Positions 1 through 5,553 of a stretch of DNA of 11,196 nucleotides are shown one piece after another. Made by a program: the position numbers and the translations under genes. Origin of the DNA: Acetobacteraceae bacterium (GTDB lineage Bacteria > Pseudomonadota > Alphaproteobacteria > Acetobacterales > Acetobacteraceae). The stretch is taken from positions 1 to 11,196 of the forward strand of contig DAHUXX010000067.1 in the NCBI GenBank assembly GCA_027306955.1. Reading direction: 5' to 3'. The notes under the pieces were generated by a model that was given only the letters and a program-made list of their open reading frames with translations, did no database searches and was not told where the DNA came from. Numbering within the stretch: position 1 is the first letter of the stretch; every line of letters begins with the position of its first letter.

Positions 1-1
1 C

Positions 2-328
2 AACGACGCCGCGTTCGCCGCATCCCGCGCCCGGCGGCTGGCGCGCGCCGGTGCCTCCCGCCGCGCCGTGGCCGCCCACCTCGCCGCCCGCGGCGTCAGC
101 GCCGAGATCGCGGAGGCCGCTGACGCCGACGGCGAGGACCGCGATTTCACCGCGGCGCTCGCCTATGCGCGCCGCCGCCGCATCGGGCCCTTCGGGGCTG
201 GCGGCGACCGGCTGAAGGAACTGGCGAAGCTCGCCCGCGCCGGGTTTTCGCGCGCGGTGGCCGAGCGCGCGCTCGCGACCGATCCCGAGACCGCCGAAGC
301 CATCCTGCTGGCTGCCAGACGCGCGTGA
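2..328 (+). CDS. recX: Regulatory protein RecX, 3' part (5' end outside window)
   Basis: RecX binds RecA and restrains its filament growth and recombinase/coprotease activity in the cytoplasm. The frame is open from base 2 to the TGA at 326-328, giving 108 residues without a start, so the N-terminal part lies outside the window. The sequence shows two helical RecX-type repeats. One begins with an FAASRARRLARAGASRR stretch followed by the HLAARGVSAEIAEAA pattern. The other is DFTAALAYARRRRIGPFG followed by LARAGFSRAVAERAL. The alternation of charged helix, 'GFSxxVAxxAL' and an acidic turn is typical of the family, whose members are about 150-270 residues long. A GTG at 68 is in frame but sits inside the conserved repeat and is not a plausible start. 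recA is not visible. The next gene, azlC, starts 10 nt downstream, probably by operon read-through rather than shared function. Confidence 0.78.
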   Translation, partial: NDAAFAASRARRLARAGASRRAVAAHLAARGVSAEIAEAADADGEDRDFTAALAYARRRRIGPFGAGGDRLKELAKLARAGFSRAVAERALATDPETAEAILLAARRA

Positions 329-348
329 GTCAGCGCGCGTGAGCCAGC
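321..348 (+). repeat. 14-bp tandem repeat across the recX stop and azlC start
   Basis: Bases 321-334 (gcgcgtgagtcagc) and 335-348 (gcgcgtgagccagc) are adjacent copies differing at one base. The first copy holds the recX TGA and the second holds the azlC GTG start. Each copy contains a GTGA, the overlap used at the azlD/MFS junction downstream. I infer that an original GTGA stop/start overlap was split by a short tandem duplication. Confidence 0.7.
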
Positions 349-1040
349 CGGTCACCTTCACCTGGGCGGGGTTCCGCCGCGGCATGCGCCTGTCCCTGCC
401 GCTGCTCATCGGCACCGCCCCGTTCGGCGTCGTCTGCGGCATCGTGGCGCAGGGCGTGGGGCTCTCCTACCTCGAAACCTTGCTGATGAGCGTGTTTGTC
501 TACGCCGGCTCGGCGGAGCTCGTGGCGATGGCCACCTGGGCGCACCCCGCCTCCCCGCTCGCCGCCGGGTTCGCGGCGATGGTGGTCAACCTGCGCCTCG
601 CGCTGATGGGCCCGGTGCTCGCGCCCTGGCTCGACAGGCTGCGCGGCTGGCGGCTGTGGGGCAGCCTGTTCGTGATGGTCGACCAGAACTGGGCGCTCTC
701 GGTGCGCGCGATGAACGAGGGCGAGCGCGACGCGGCGCAGCTGGCCGGCATGGGCGTGCCGATGCTGGCGGGCTGGATCGTGACCTCCATGCTCGGCCGC
801 GTCCTCGGCGCGGGGCTGCGGCCGGCGCCGGGCCACCCGATCTTCTTCGCGGCGCTGGCGGTGTTCATCTGCATGCTGGTCACGCTGTGGCGCGGAAGGC
901 AGGACGTGCTGCCCTGGGCAGTTGCGGGTGGCGTGGCGCTGGCGACCTTACGGCTGCTGCCGCACACGAGCTGGTACATCGTGGCGGGCGCCATCGCCGG
1001 CAGCCTCGCCGGCGCGGTCCGCGACCGGATGCGCGCATGA
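339..1040 (+). CDS. azlC: AzlC family branched-chain amino acid exporter, large subunit
   Basis: This is the large inner-membrane subunit of the AzlCD exporter (LIV-E family), which in characterised cases exports branched-chain amino acids or analogues with the small AzlD subunit. The 233-residue protein is strongly hydrophobic. It has the family marks in order: a Gly/Arg N-terminus, APFGVVCG near residues 27-34, the FVYAGSAEL motif near 53-61, and VVNLR near 82-86, then several further membrane segments and a basic C-terminus. Length matches the family (about 230-250). The GTG at 339 is chosen because the conserved N-terminal segment follows directly and the gene then sits 10 nt after recX. 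The TGA overlaps the azlD ATG by 4 nt, which suggests coupled translation. The substrate is not shown by the sequence. Confidence 0.9.
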   Translation: MSQPVTFTWAGFRRGMRLSLPLLIGTAPFGVVCGIVAQGVGLSYLETLLMSVFVYAGSAELVAMATWAHPASPLAAGFAAMVVNLRLALMGPVLAPWLDRLRGWRLWGSLFVMVDQNWALSVRAMNEGERDAAQLAGMGVPMLAGWIVTSMLGRVLGAGLRPAPGHPIFFAALAVFICMLVTLWRGRQDVLPWAVAGGVALATLRLLPHTSWYIVAGAIAGSLAGAVRDRMRA

Positions 1041-1339
1041 GTCTCGCGCCCGCGACCCTCGCCGCGATCGTCGCCATGGCACTCGCGACCTATGGCTGCC
1101 GCGCCGGCGGCTACCTGGTGTTCACGCGCATCCGCCCGACGCCGTTCCTGCGCGCCGTGCTCACCTACATCCCGGGCGGGATCTTCATGAGCTACGTCAC
1201 GCCGGCGCTCGTGCATGGCGGCCTGCCGTCCTTCGCTGGGGCCGCGGTGACGGTCGGCGCCATGGCCGCCACGCGCAACCTCGCGGTCGGCATCTTCCTC
1301 GGCACCGCCGCGGCCTGGGCGGTCTGGGTGCTGCGGTGA
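1037..1339 (+). CDS. azlD: AzlD family small subunit of branched-chain amino acid exporter
   Basis: AzlD is the small hydrophobic partner of AzlC in the inner-membrane exporter. The ATG at 1037 overlaps the azlC stop in the ATGA arrangement and gives 100 residues, the usual family size. The same frame is open far upstream, but that part is only the shadow of azlC. The protein has about three or four membrane segments, an early ATYGCRAGGYL motif near residues 18-28, a LTYIPGGIF turn and a Gly/Ala-rich C-terminal helix. These match the AzlD pattern of 'TY..R..P' followed by a 'PaAi'-like segment. The stop (1337-1339) overlaps the GTG of the following permease by 4 nt. Confidence 0.88.
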   Translation: MSLAPATLAAIVAMALATYGCRAGGYLVFTRIRPTPFLRAVLTYIPGGIFMSYVTPALVHGGLPSFAGAAVTVGAMAATRNLAVGIFLGTAAAWAVWVLR

Positions 1340-2643
1340 GGCGGTGGCTCGCCGGGCGCGTGCTGGCTGGCCCCATGCTGGCTGGCCTGTGCGCGACGCT
1401 GCTCGGCGTCGGCCTGCAGCGCTTCGCCTATTCGCCGTTGCTGCCGGTGAGGGTGGCGGCGCGCTGGCTGACCCCGGGTGCCGCCGGAGCGTTGGGTGGC
1501 GCCAATTTCGCGGGCTACCTCGTGGGCGCGCTCGCGGCCGGCTGGACGGGACGGTTGCTCGGCGTGCGGCGGGCGCTGCGCGGCGCGATGGCGGTTGCCG
1601 CGCTCTGCTTCCTGCTCTGCGCCCATGATGGCGGGCTGCTCTGGCTGCTGCCCTGGCGCACGCTCGCTGGCGTCGCGGGTGGCACGCTGATGGTGCTGGC
1701 CGGCCCCGCGGTGCAGGTCTCCGTTCCGGCGTCGCAGCGCCCGCGGGCCGGCGGCGTGATGTTCGCGGGCGTCGGCAGCGGCATCGCGATCGGCGCCGCC
1801 ATCGTGCCGCTGCTGCTGCCCTGGGGTGTCGCGGCCACCTGGCTGGTCCTGGCGGCGACCGCCGCGGCGCTCGCCCTGCTGGCGTGGCGGCACGTGCCGG
1901 ACGTGGCGGCACCGGCCGACCCCGGCCTGCCGCGCCTGCCGCGCGCCGCGTGGCGGCTGATCCTCTCCTACGCCGTCTCCGCCATCGCGATCACGCCGCA
2001 CATGCTGTTCTGGCCGGATTTCATCGCCCGCGGCCTCGGCTGGGGCGTGCGCGCGGGCTCGCTCGCCTGGCTCGGCTTCGGGCTGGCCGCGATCGCGGGG
2101 CCGGGCCTGTTCTCGGCGCTGGCGATGCGCCTCGGCACGGTTGCCGCCTATCGCGTGAGCGTCGCGATCCAGGGGCTTGCGGCGCTGCTGCCCGTCCTGC
2201 TGCCCGCCGTGCCGGTGCTGGCGCTCTCGACGCTGCTCGCCGGCAGCAGTGCGCTGGGTGCCACGACACTGATGATTCCCGCAGGCCGCGAACTGGCCGG
2301 GGATCGCGCGCCGGCGATCTGGCGCCTCGGCACCGCCGCCTGGGGGGCGGCGCAGACCGCAACGGGTTTCGCGCTTGCCGCCCTGCTCGCCGCGACCGGC
2401 TCGCACCGGCCGCTGTTCGCTGTCGGTGCCGCCGCTGGGCTCCTCGGCGCCCTGCTGGTTCCCAAAAAAAAAGGGCGGCGCCGAATGGATGGATGGCGCC
2501 GCCCCCGAGGTGCCGCGGCCAGCAACCCCGGGGGGCGGGGCGCCGCGGATTGGGAGGGAGTCCTGAAGCCGCCCAACGGCCTCGTGCACTGTCTACGGGG
2601 GTCGCGTCATTCCAACGTGAATTCCTGCGACGCTTTTGCGTGA
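1336..2643 (+). CDS. YbfB/YjiJ family MFS transporter with an atypical C-terminal tail
   Basis: This is a twelve-helix permease of the major facilitator superfamily in the inner membrane; its substrate is unknown. The GTG start at 1336 overlaps the azlD stop by 4 nt. Near the N-terminus, residues 24-37 (GVGLQRFAYSPLLP) followed by GGANFAGYLVGAL near 54-66 are the signature of the YbfB/YjiJ group ('G.GRFaY..LLP', 'aN..GYl.G'). The second half begins around residue 205. The membrane part ends near residue 376 at LLVP, which matches the usual family length of about 380-400. The frame then runs through nine A residues and 56 more codons to TGA 2641-2643. That tail is hydrophilic, has a visibly lower G/C share at third positions than the rest, and overlaps a minus-strand terminator signature. 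The true C-terminus may therefore differ: a one-base length change in the A9 run would shift to a frame ending at 2566. Confidence 0.8.
   Translation: MRRWLAGRVLAGPMLAGLCATLLGVGLQRFAYSPLLPVRVAARWLTPGAAGALGGANFAGYLVGALAAGWTGRLLGVRRALRGAMAVAALCFLLCAHDGGLLWLLPWRTLAGVAGGTLMVLAGPAVQVSVPASQRPRAGGVMFAGVGSGIAIGAAIVPLLLPWGVAATWLVLAATAAALALLAWRHVPDVAAPADPGLPRLPRAAWRLILSYAVSAIAITPHMLFWPDFIARGLGWGVRAGSLAWLGFGLAAIAGPGLFSALAMRLGTVAAYRVSVAIQGLAALLPVLLPAVPVLALSTLLAGSSALGATTLMIPAGRELAGDRAPAIWRLGTAAWGAAQTATGFALAALLAATGSHRPLFAVGAAAGLLGALLVPKKKGRRRMDGWRRPRGAAASNPGGRGAADWEGVLKPPNGLVHCLRGSRHSNVNSCDAFA
2464..2504 (-). terminator. Rho-independent terminator signature on the minus strand
   Basis: A perfect 10-bp stem (GGGCGGCGCC at 2473-2482 with GGCGCCGCCC at 2495-2504) encloses a 12-base loop. 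On the minus strand it is followed directly by nine T residues (complement of A 2464-2472). No T run follows on the plus strand, so it is oriented to stop leftward transcription. No minus-strand protein gene is recognisable to its right, and it lies inside the 3' end of the MFS reading frame. The shape is convincing; what it terminates is unknown. Confidence 0.68.
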
Positions 2644-2718
2644 AGAGGCGCGATGCCGCTCCGCTCGGGGCGCATGGTCGGCATGGGATTCCCGGTTGGC
2701 GGCCCTCGCGGCTGGCTG

Positions 2719-2741
2719 CCGGGGCCGTCCTCCCGGTTTTT
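2719..2741 (+). terminator. Probable intrinsic terminator after the recX-azlCD-MFS operon
   Basis: CCGGGG (2719-2724) pairs with TCCCGG (2731-2736), with one G-T pair and a 6-base loop, and TTTTT follows at 2737-2741. It lies about 76 nt past the MFS stop and 40 nt before the CHAP lipoprotein start, where the upstream operon would end. The stem is short, so efficiency is uncertain. The rest of the 138-nt gap 2644-2781 shows no other gene or clear promoter. Confidence 0.5.
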
Positions 2742-2781
2742 CTGGAGTGTTGCCGCCCGACTCTGATATGGGTCGGCAGCC

Positions 2782-3372
2782 ATGCTCCACAGGCTATTGT
2801 TGCGATTTGCCTTGCTGGCCCTGCCGGCGTTCCTGGCGGCCTGTGCTTCCGGCCCCGGGACTGGCCCCTTCGTCGCGGGCGAGAGCTATCATCCCGGCCT
2901 GCAATGCGCGCCGTTCGCCAACCAGCTTTCCGGCATCGCACTCTATGGCGATGCCGGGACCTGGTGGCGCGAAGCCGTGGGGCGCTACCGGCGCACCCAC
3001 GTCCCCGAGGTCGGCGCGGTCCTGGTGATGAGCCGCCAGCCGCGGCTGCCGGACGGGCACGTCGCCGTCGTTTCCCGCGTGATCGGCGCGCGCGAACTCG
3101 ACGTGATGCAGGCGAACTGGGAGCCCGGAATGGTCGACGAGGACCAGCTCGTCATCGATGTCTCGCCGGACAATGACTGGACACAGGTGCGGGTATGGTG
3201 GCCGCCGGCGCACAGCATGGGCATCACCACCTACCGCGCCGATGGCTTCATCCTGCCGCCGAGCCCGGCAACGCATGCGGAACTGGTGCGCGCGGTGGGC
3301 CCCGCGGCACGGCTTGGCATGGTCACCGTGGGCCGGCCGCCGCCGCGTGCCCGCCTGGTCGCCGGCGGCTGA
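2782..3372 (+). CDS. CHAP-domain lipoprotein (NlpC/P60-like cell-wall hydrolase fold)
   Basis: CHAP domains are cysteine peptidase/amidase folds that usually cut peptidoglycan peptide or amide bonds. The 196-residue product starts with a short basic hydrophobic segment ending in a lipobox-like FLAAC, with Cys21 as the predicted lipidated residue, so a membrane-anchored periplasmic protein is expected. The domain begins at residues 38-62: PGLQCAPFANQLSGI, with Cys42 as likely nucleophile, then a GDAGTWW segment. PEVGAVLVM (75-83) and the GHVAVVSRV strand (92-100, His93) follow, then QANW (110-113), where Asn112 could complete the triad. An 'IDVSPDNDWTQVRVWW' segment is characteristic of the alphaproteobacterial version. 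The C-terminal 40 residues are less structured. It is a single gene between a terminator and the tatA pair. Both target and in vivo role are unproven. Confidence 0.8.
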   Translation: MLHRLLLRFALLALPAFLAACASGPGTGPFVAGESYHPGLQCAPFANQLSGIALYGDAGTWWREAVGRYRRTHVPEVGAVLVMSRQPRLPDGHVAVVSRVIGARELDVMQANWEPGMVDEDQLVIDVSPDNDWTQVRVWWPPAHSMGITTYRADGFILPPSPATHAELVRAVGPAARLGMVTVGRPPPRARLVAGG

Positions 3373-3467
3373 AATCCTGCGCGGAACCAAGGCGGGCGGA
3401 TCGCGATCGTCGCGGAGGCGAAACATGGCTTGCATCGGGCGCAGGGCCAGTCCATGTGACGCGGCCA

Positions 3468-3483
3468 AGGGGACTGCTCCCCT
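3468..3483 (+). promoter_or_regulatory. Small hairpin just upstream of the tatA-1 ribosome site
   Basis: AGGGG (3468-3472) pairs with CCCCT (3479-3483) around a 6-base loop, directly before GCT and the AGGAGG of tatA-1. The CCCCT arm could instead pair in part with AGGAGG, so two exclusive structures are possible. This is visible base complementarity only. Confidence 0.3.
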
Positions 3484-3497
3484 GCTAGGAGGATCGG

Positions 3498-3749
3498 ATG
3501 GGTTCGTTCAGCATCTGGCACTGGATGGTGGTGCTGCTGGTCGTGATGCTGCTGTTCGGCGGCGGCAAGGTCAGCAACCTGATGGGTGACTTCGCCAAGG
3601 GGATCAAGGCGTTCAAGAAGAACATGGCGGAGGAAGACGACGCCTCGATGGAGGCCTCGGCGAACAAGCCGGCCGGGTCCATCACCAGCGCCAGCCCGGC
3701 GGGAACGCAGGCCAACACGCAGGCCACCACCTCCGCCCACCAGGGTTAG
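3498..3749 (+). CDS. tatA: Sec-independent translocase subunit TatA, copy 1
   Basis: TatA oligomerises in the inner membrane to form the passage for folded proteins delivered by TatBC. The 83-residue product has the TatA layout: a short periplasmic start (MGSFSIWHW), one membrane helix at about residues 7-20, the FGGGKVS hinge at 20-26, an amphipathic helix (LMGDFAKGIKAFKKNM, 28-43), an acidic EEDD patch and a flexible Ser/Thr/Ala-rich tail. The FGxGK hinge and FKK motif argue for TatA over TatB. An AGGAGG (3487-3492) stands 5 nt before the ATG. A second, very similar copy follows 99 nt downstream, and no tatB or tatC is in the window. Of the first 53 residues, 44 are identical to copy 2. The 125-nt gap upstream (3373-3497) holds no gene. 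Confidence 0.9.
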   Translation: MGSFSIWHWMVVLLVVMLLFGGGKVSNLMGDFAKGIKAFKKNMAEEDDASMEASANKPAGSITSASPAGTQANTQATTSAHQG

Positions 3750-3792
3750 GATCGGGGCAGGGTTTGACGGTCGAACGCGCGACCCGCCCGGC

Positions 3793-3809
3793 CGGCGGCC
3801 CAGCCGCCG
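3793..3809 (+). repeat. 7-bp inverted repeat between the tatA copies
   Basis: CGGCGGC (3793-3799) and GCCGCCG (3803-3809) form a perfect hairpin with a 3-base loop in the 99-nt gap between the two tatA genes. No T run follows, so it is not a standard intrinsic terminator. It could slow transcription, stabilise a 3' end, or be incidental in G/C-rich DNA. Confidence 0.4.
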
Positions 3810-3825
3810 TTCGAGAAACCCGCGC

Positions 3826-3848
3826 GGCTCTCCTGCTAGGAGGAAGCC
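3826..3848 (+). promoter_or_regulatory. Hairpin enclosing the tatA-2 Shine-Dalgarno sequence
   Basis: GGCT (3826-3829) pairs with AGCC (3845-3848), and CTCCT (3830-3834) pairs with AGGAG (3838-3842). The loop is GCT and GA (3843-3844) is the only bulge. The paired AGGAG is the ribosome site, and the ATG starts at the next base (3849). The whole site would be closed in the folded RNA, a possible translation control. Only the complementarity is seen; folding in the cell is inference. Confidence 0.45.
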
Positions 3849-4106
3849 ATGGATGCGTTCAGCATCTGGCACTGGTTGGTGGTGCTGCTGGTCGTGGTGC
3901 TGTTGTTCGGCGGCGGCAAGGTCAGCGGCCTGATGGGTGACCTCGCGAAGGGCATCAAGGCATTCAAGAAGACCATGGCGGCGGACGACGACGCCTCGAT
4001 GGAAGCCCCGGCGCCCAAGCCGCCGGCCTCCGTCACCGGTACCAGTGAGCAGCCTGGCGCGCAGGCGCCCGGCACGAAAGAGACGACCTCCTCCCGCCAG
4101 GGTTAG
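3849..4106 (+). CDS. tatA: Sec-independent translocase subunit TatA, copy 2
   Basis: This is a second TatA-type pore-forming subunit, 85 residues. It has the same order of parts as copy 1: MDAFSIWHW start, membrane helix at residues 7-20, FGGGKVS hinge, amphipathic LMGDLAKGIKAFKKTM helix, an acidic DDD patch and a Pro/Ala/Thr-rich tail. The first 53 residues differ from copy 1 at only nine positions, mostly conservative, while the tails beyond residue 53 have diverged in sequence and length. The 13 bases CCTGCTAGGAGGA before the start (3832-3844) are identical to those at copy 1 (3481-3493), so the duplication included the translation start region. The ATG at 3849 lies 5 nt after AGGAGG (3838-3843). 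Position 2 is Asp where copy 1 has Gly, the more usual TatA residue. A TatE-like accessory role is possible. Confidence 0.88.
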   Translation: MDAFSIWHWLVVLLVVVLLFGGGKVSGLMGDLAKGIKAFKKTMAADDDASMEAPAPKPPASVTGTSEQPGAQAPGTKETTSSRQG

Positions 4107-4124
4107 GAGGCGGCGATCGGCCGC

Positions 4125-4140
4125 GGCCGCGTGCGCGGCC
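4125..4140 (+). terminator. GC-rich hairpin after tatA-2, possible transcription end
   Basis: GGCCGC (4125-4130) pairs with GCGGCC (4135-4140) around GTGC, 18 nt after the tatA-2 stop. There is no T run, so it is not a standard intrinsic terminator; it may act as a 3' stabilising hairpin. The gap 4107-4366 otherwise contains only the inverted repeat at 4297-4323, and I see no convincing gene there. Confidence 0.25.
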
Positions 4141-4296
4141 GTCGAGAGCCGGATCGGGAACCGCGAAGCCACTGCCGCCCCTCCGCGACCGGGTGCACGA
4201 CAGATAGCACGCAGGAGACCGCGGCGTTGCTTCGCCTGACATCGGTGAGTGGATTTCGCGGCTCCCGGCTTGAACGGGTGCTCTTGGCGAATGTGC

Positions 4297-4323
4297 CCTT
4301 TCCGTGCCATCGGCGCGGAAAGG
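4297..4323 (+). promoter_or_regulatory. 8-bp inverted repeat in the acetamidase/formamidase leader
   Basis: CCTTTCCG (4297-4304) and CGGAAAGG (4316-4323) are perfect inverted copies with an 11-base spacer, ending 43 nt before the acetamidase ATG. The centre-to-centre spacing of 19 bases, nearly two helix turns, would suit a dimeric repressor. An mRNA hairpin is equally possible. The protein that would bind it is unknown. Confidence 0.4.
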
Positions 4324-4366
4324 ATCGCGTTGCCGCGCCTTGTGCCACGAACCCGCTGGAGCCAGC

Positions 4367-5317
4367 ATGAAGCATACGCTTGCCGCTACGCCCGAGACCG
4401 TCCGCTGGGGCAGCTTCGACGCCGCCTACAAGCCGGTGCTCACCGTCGCTCCTGGCGATACCGTCACGGTGGAATGCGTCTCCGGCTCGCCAGAGGTGAT
4501 GCCGCCGCCCGGCTCCGGCATGGCGATCCCACCGGCGTTGGCGGCGATCCACGCCGCCGACCTGCCGCGCATGGGCGGGCACATCGTCACGGGGCCGGTC
4601 GCGGTCGCGGGGGCGGAGCCAGGCGATGCGCTCGAGATCCGCATAGAGGCGATCGAGCTTGGCGCCGACTGGGGTTACTGCGGCTTTCGCCCGCTCGCCG
4701 GCACGCTGCCCGAGGATTTCCCCGAGCGCTTCATGAGCCACATCCCGGTGGACCGGGTGCAGCGCACCTGCAGGCTGCCCTATGGCGTGGAGCTGCAACT
4801 GGCACCGTTCTTCGGCGTGATGGGCCTCGCACCGCCGGCCGCGTGGGGCACGATCTCGACCGTCCAGCCGCGTGCCCACGGCGGCAACATCGACAACAAG
4901 GAACTCGTCGCGGGAACCACGCTGTTCCTGCCGGTCCACGCGCCGGGCGCGCTGTTTTCCGTGGGCGATGGGCATGGCGTGCAGGGCGACGGCGAGGTCT
5001 GCATCAACGCGCTCGAGATGTGCCTCACCGGCACCTTCACCTTTGTGCTGCACAAGAAGCAGGGCGCGGCGCCCGTGCTCGCCTATCCGCGCGCCGAGAC
5101 CGGCACGCACTGGATCACGATGGGCATGAACGAGGATCTCGACCTCGCGATGAAGCAGGCGCTGAGGGAGATGATCGCGCTCATCGTTGCGCGCTCGAAC
5201 CTGTCGCGCGAGCAGGCCTATCAGTTCTGCTCGCTGGCGGTGGATTTCCGCGTGACGCAGACGGTGAACGGCGAGAAGGGCGTGCACGGCATGCTGCGCA
5301 AGGGTCTGCTCTTCTAG
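4367..5317 (+). CDS. Acetamidase/formamidase family protein (FmdA/AmdA)
   Basis: Members hydrolyse short-chain amides (formamide or acetamide to the acid and ammonia) in the cytoplasm as metal-dependent, beta-rich enzymes. The 316-residue product shows the family order: a GDTVTVECVSG strand at residues 30-40, the GGHIVTGPVAVAGAEPGDALEIRI block at about 70-93 with His72, DWGYCGF at 101-107, the RAHGGNIDNKEL block at 169-180, and VGDGHGVQGDGE at 199-210, where the Asp and His residues are likely metal ligands. It ends with a region matching the usual DLAxKQALREMI helix. The ATG at 4367 is preferred over the longer in-frame ATG at 4304: the extra 21 residues do not look like the family, and GGAG stands 5 nt before 4367. 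No amide transporter or urease-type gene lies beside it, so exact substrate is open. A leader inverted repeat suggests its own regulation. Confidence 0.88.
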   Translation: MKHTLAATPETVRWGSFDAAYKPVLTVAPGDTVTVECVSGSPEVMPPPGSGMAIPPALAAIHAADLPRMGGHIVTGPVAVAGAEPGDALEIRIEAIELGADWGYCGFRPLAGTLPEDFPERFMSHIPVDRVQRTCRLPYGVELQLAPFFGVMGLAPPAAWGTISTVQPRAHGGNIDNKELVAGTTLFLPVHAPGALFSVGDGHGVQGDGEVCINALEMCLTGTFTFVLHKKQGAAPVLAYPRAETGTHWITMGMNEDLDLAMKQALREMIALIVARSNLSREQAYQFCSLAVDFRVTQTVNGEKGVHGMLRKGLLF

Positions 5318-5369
5318 CGGCGCGCTTCGCATTTCACGCGCTCCCGCCATGGCGAAGGATCCAGCCCCG

Positions 5370-5374
5370 GACTC
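5370..5374. promoter_or_regulatory. GANTC site (CcrM-type methylation motif) upstream of gcrA
   Basis: GACTC occurs 180 nt upstream of the gcrA start. In Alphaproteobacteria the methyltransferase CcrM methylates GANTC, and GcrA acts at promoters with such sites. A single 5-base site can occur by chance, and several others lie elsewhere in the window, so its role is only inferred from place. Confidence 0.25.
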
Positions 5375-5427
5375 GATCGTTTGATTTTAGGGAAAAGCAA
5401 CGGGTTCATCTCATTAGGTGCGACAAT

Positions 5428-5443
5428 CCCCAACCGATTGGGG
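5428..5443. promoter_or_regulatory. Perfect inverted repeat CCCCAA-CCGA-TTGGGG in the gcrA leader
   Basis: CCCCAA (5428-5433) and TTGGGG (5438-5443) are perfect inverted copies around CCGA in an unusually A/T-rich intergenic stretch. It lies 110 nt past the acetamidase stop and 110 nt before gcrA. It could be an operator half-site pair for gcrA or a weak hairpin terminator for the upstream gene; only a TT follows, which makes an intrinsic terminator unlikely. Confidence 0.35.
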
Positions 5444-5455
5444 TTCGTGTGCGGG

Positions 5456-5464
5456 TTTTCCACA
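5456..5464 (+). promoter_or_regulatory. DnaA-box-like 9-mer upstream of gcrA
   Basis: TTTTCCACA fits the relaxed DnaA-box rule TTWTNCACA and differs from the strict TTATCCACA at one base. It ends 89 nt before the gcrA ATG. In Caulobacter, DnaA activates gcrA, so a box at this place is biologically sensible. I did not find a second clear box beside it. Confidence 0.45.
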
Positions 5465-5493
5465 AGTTTTTGCGGTCGCCGCCGCGAACTTTA

Positions 5494-5521
5494 TTGATTT
5501 CCGCTGGCAGTTCGCTACCGT
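5494..5521 (+). promoter_or_regulatory. Possible sigma-70-type promoter of gcrA
   Basis: TTGATT (5494-5499) and TACCGT (5516-5521) are separated by 16 bases, which would put the transcript start about 25 nt before gcrA. The -10 match is weak. TATCTA at 5521-5526 is a better hexamer but would be 21 bases from the same -35. The choice is uncertain. Confidence 0.28.
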
Positions 5522-5553
5522 ATCTAGCGGCTGAGGTGCGGGGAGACCACGAT

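Noticed and set aside
500..1912. Long minus-strand open frame (470 codons) opposite azlCD and the MFS gene
   Set aside because: Composition is Arg/Pro/Ala-rich with no recognisable domain. It is a shadow of the strong codon bias of the plus-strand transport genes.
2505..2720. 4.5S (SRP) RNA, tmRNA or RNase P RNA in the structured region
   Set aside because: None of the conserved core sequences of these RNAs could be found on either strand by eye. 6S RNA could not be judged without folding.
3849..4106. Second Tat gene as TatB
   Set aside because: It has the FGGGK hinge, short amphipathic helix and 85-residue length of TatA. TatB is usually longer and has a Gly-Pro hinge.
4304..4366. Longer N-terminus for the acetamidase from ATG 4304
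   Set aside because: The 21 added residues are Cys/Arg-rich and not family-like. The ATG would lie inside the inverted repeat, and a ribosome site is positioned for ATG 4367.
4131..4370. 79-codon plus-strand open frame between tatA-2 and the acetamidase gene
   Set aside because: No ribosome site or recognisable motif. It overlaps a hairpin and the leader repeat and runs into the acetamidase start.
4103..5350. Minus-strand open frame (415 codons) opposite the acetamidase gene
   Set aside because: Low-complexity Arg/His/Ala-rich translation without domains, while the opposite strand has a clear acetamidase/formamidase family protein.
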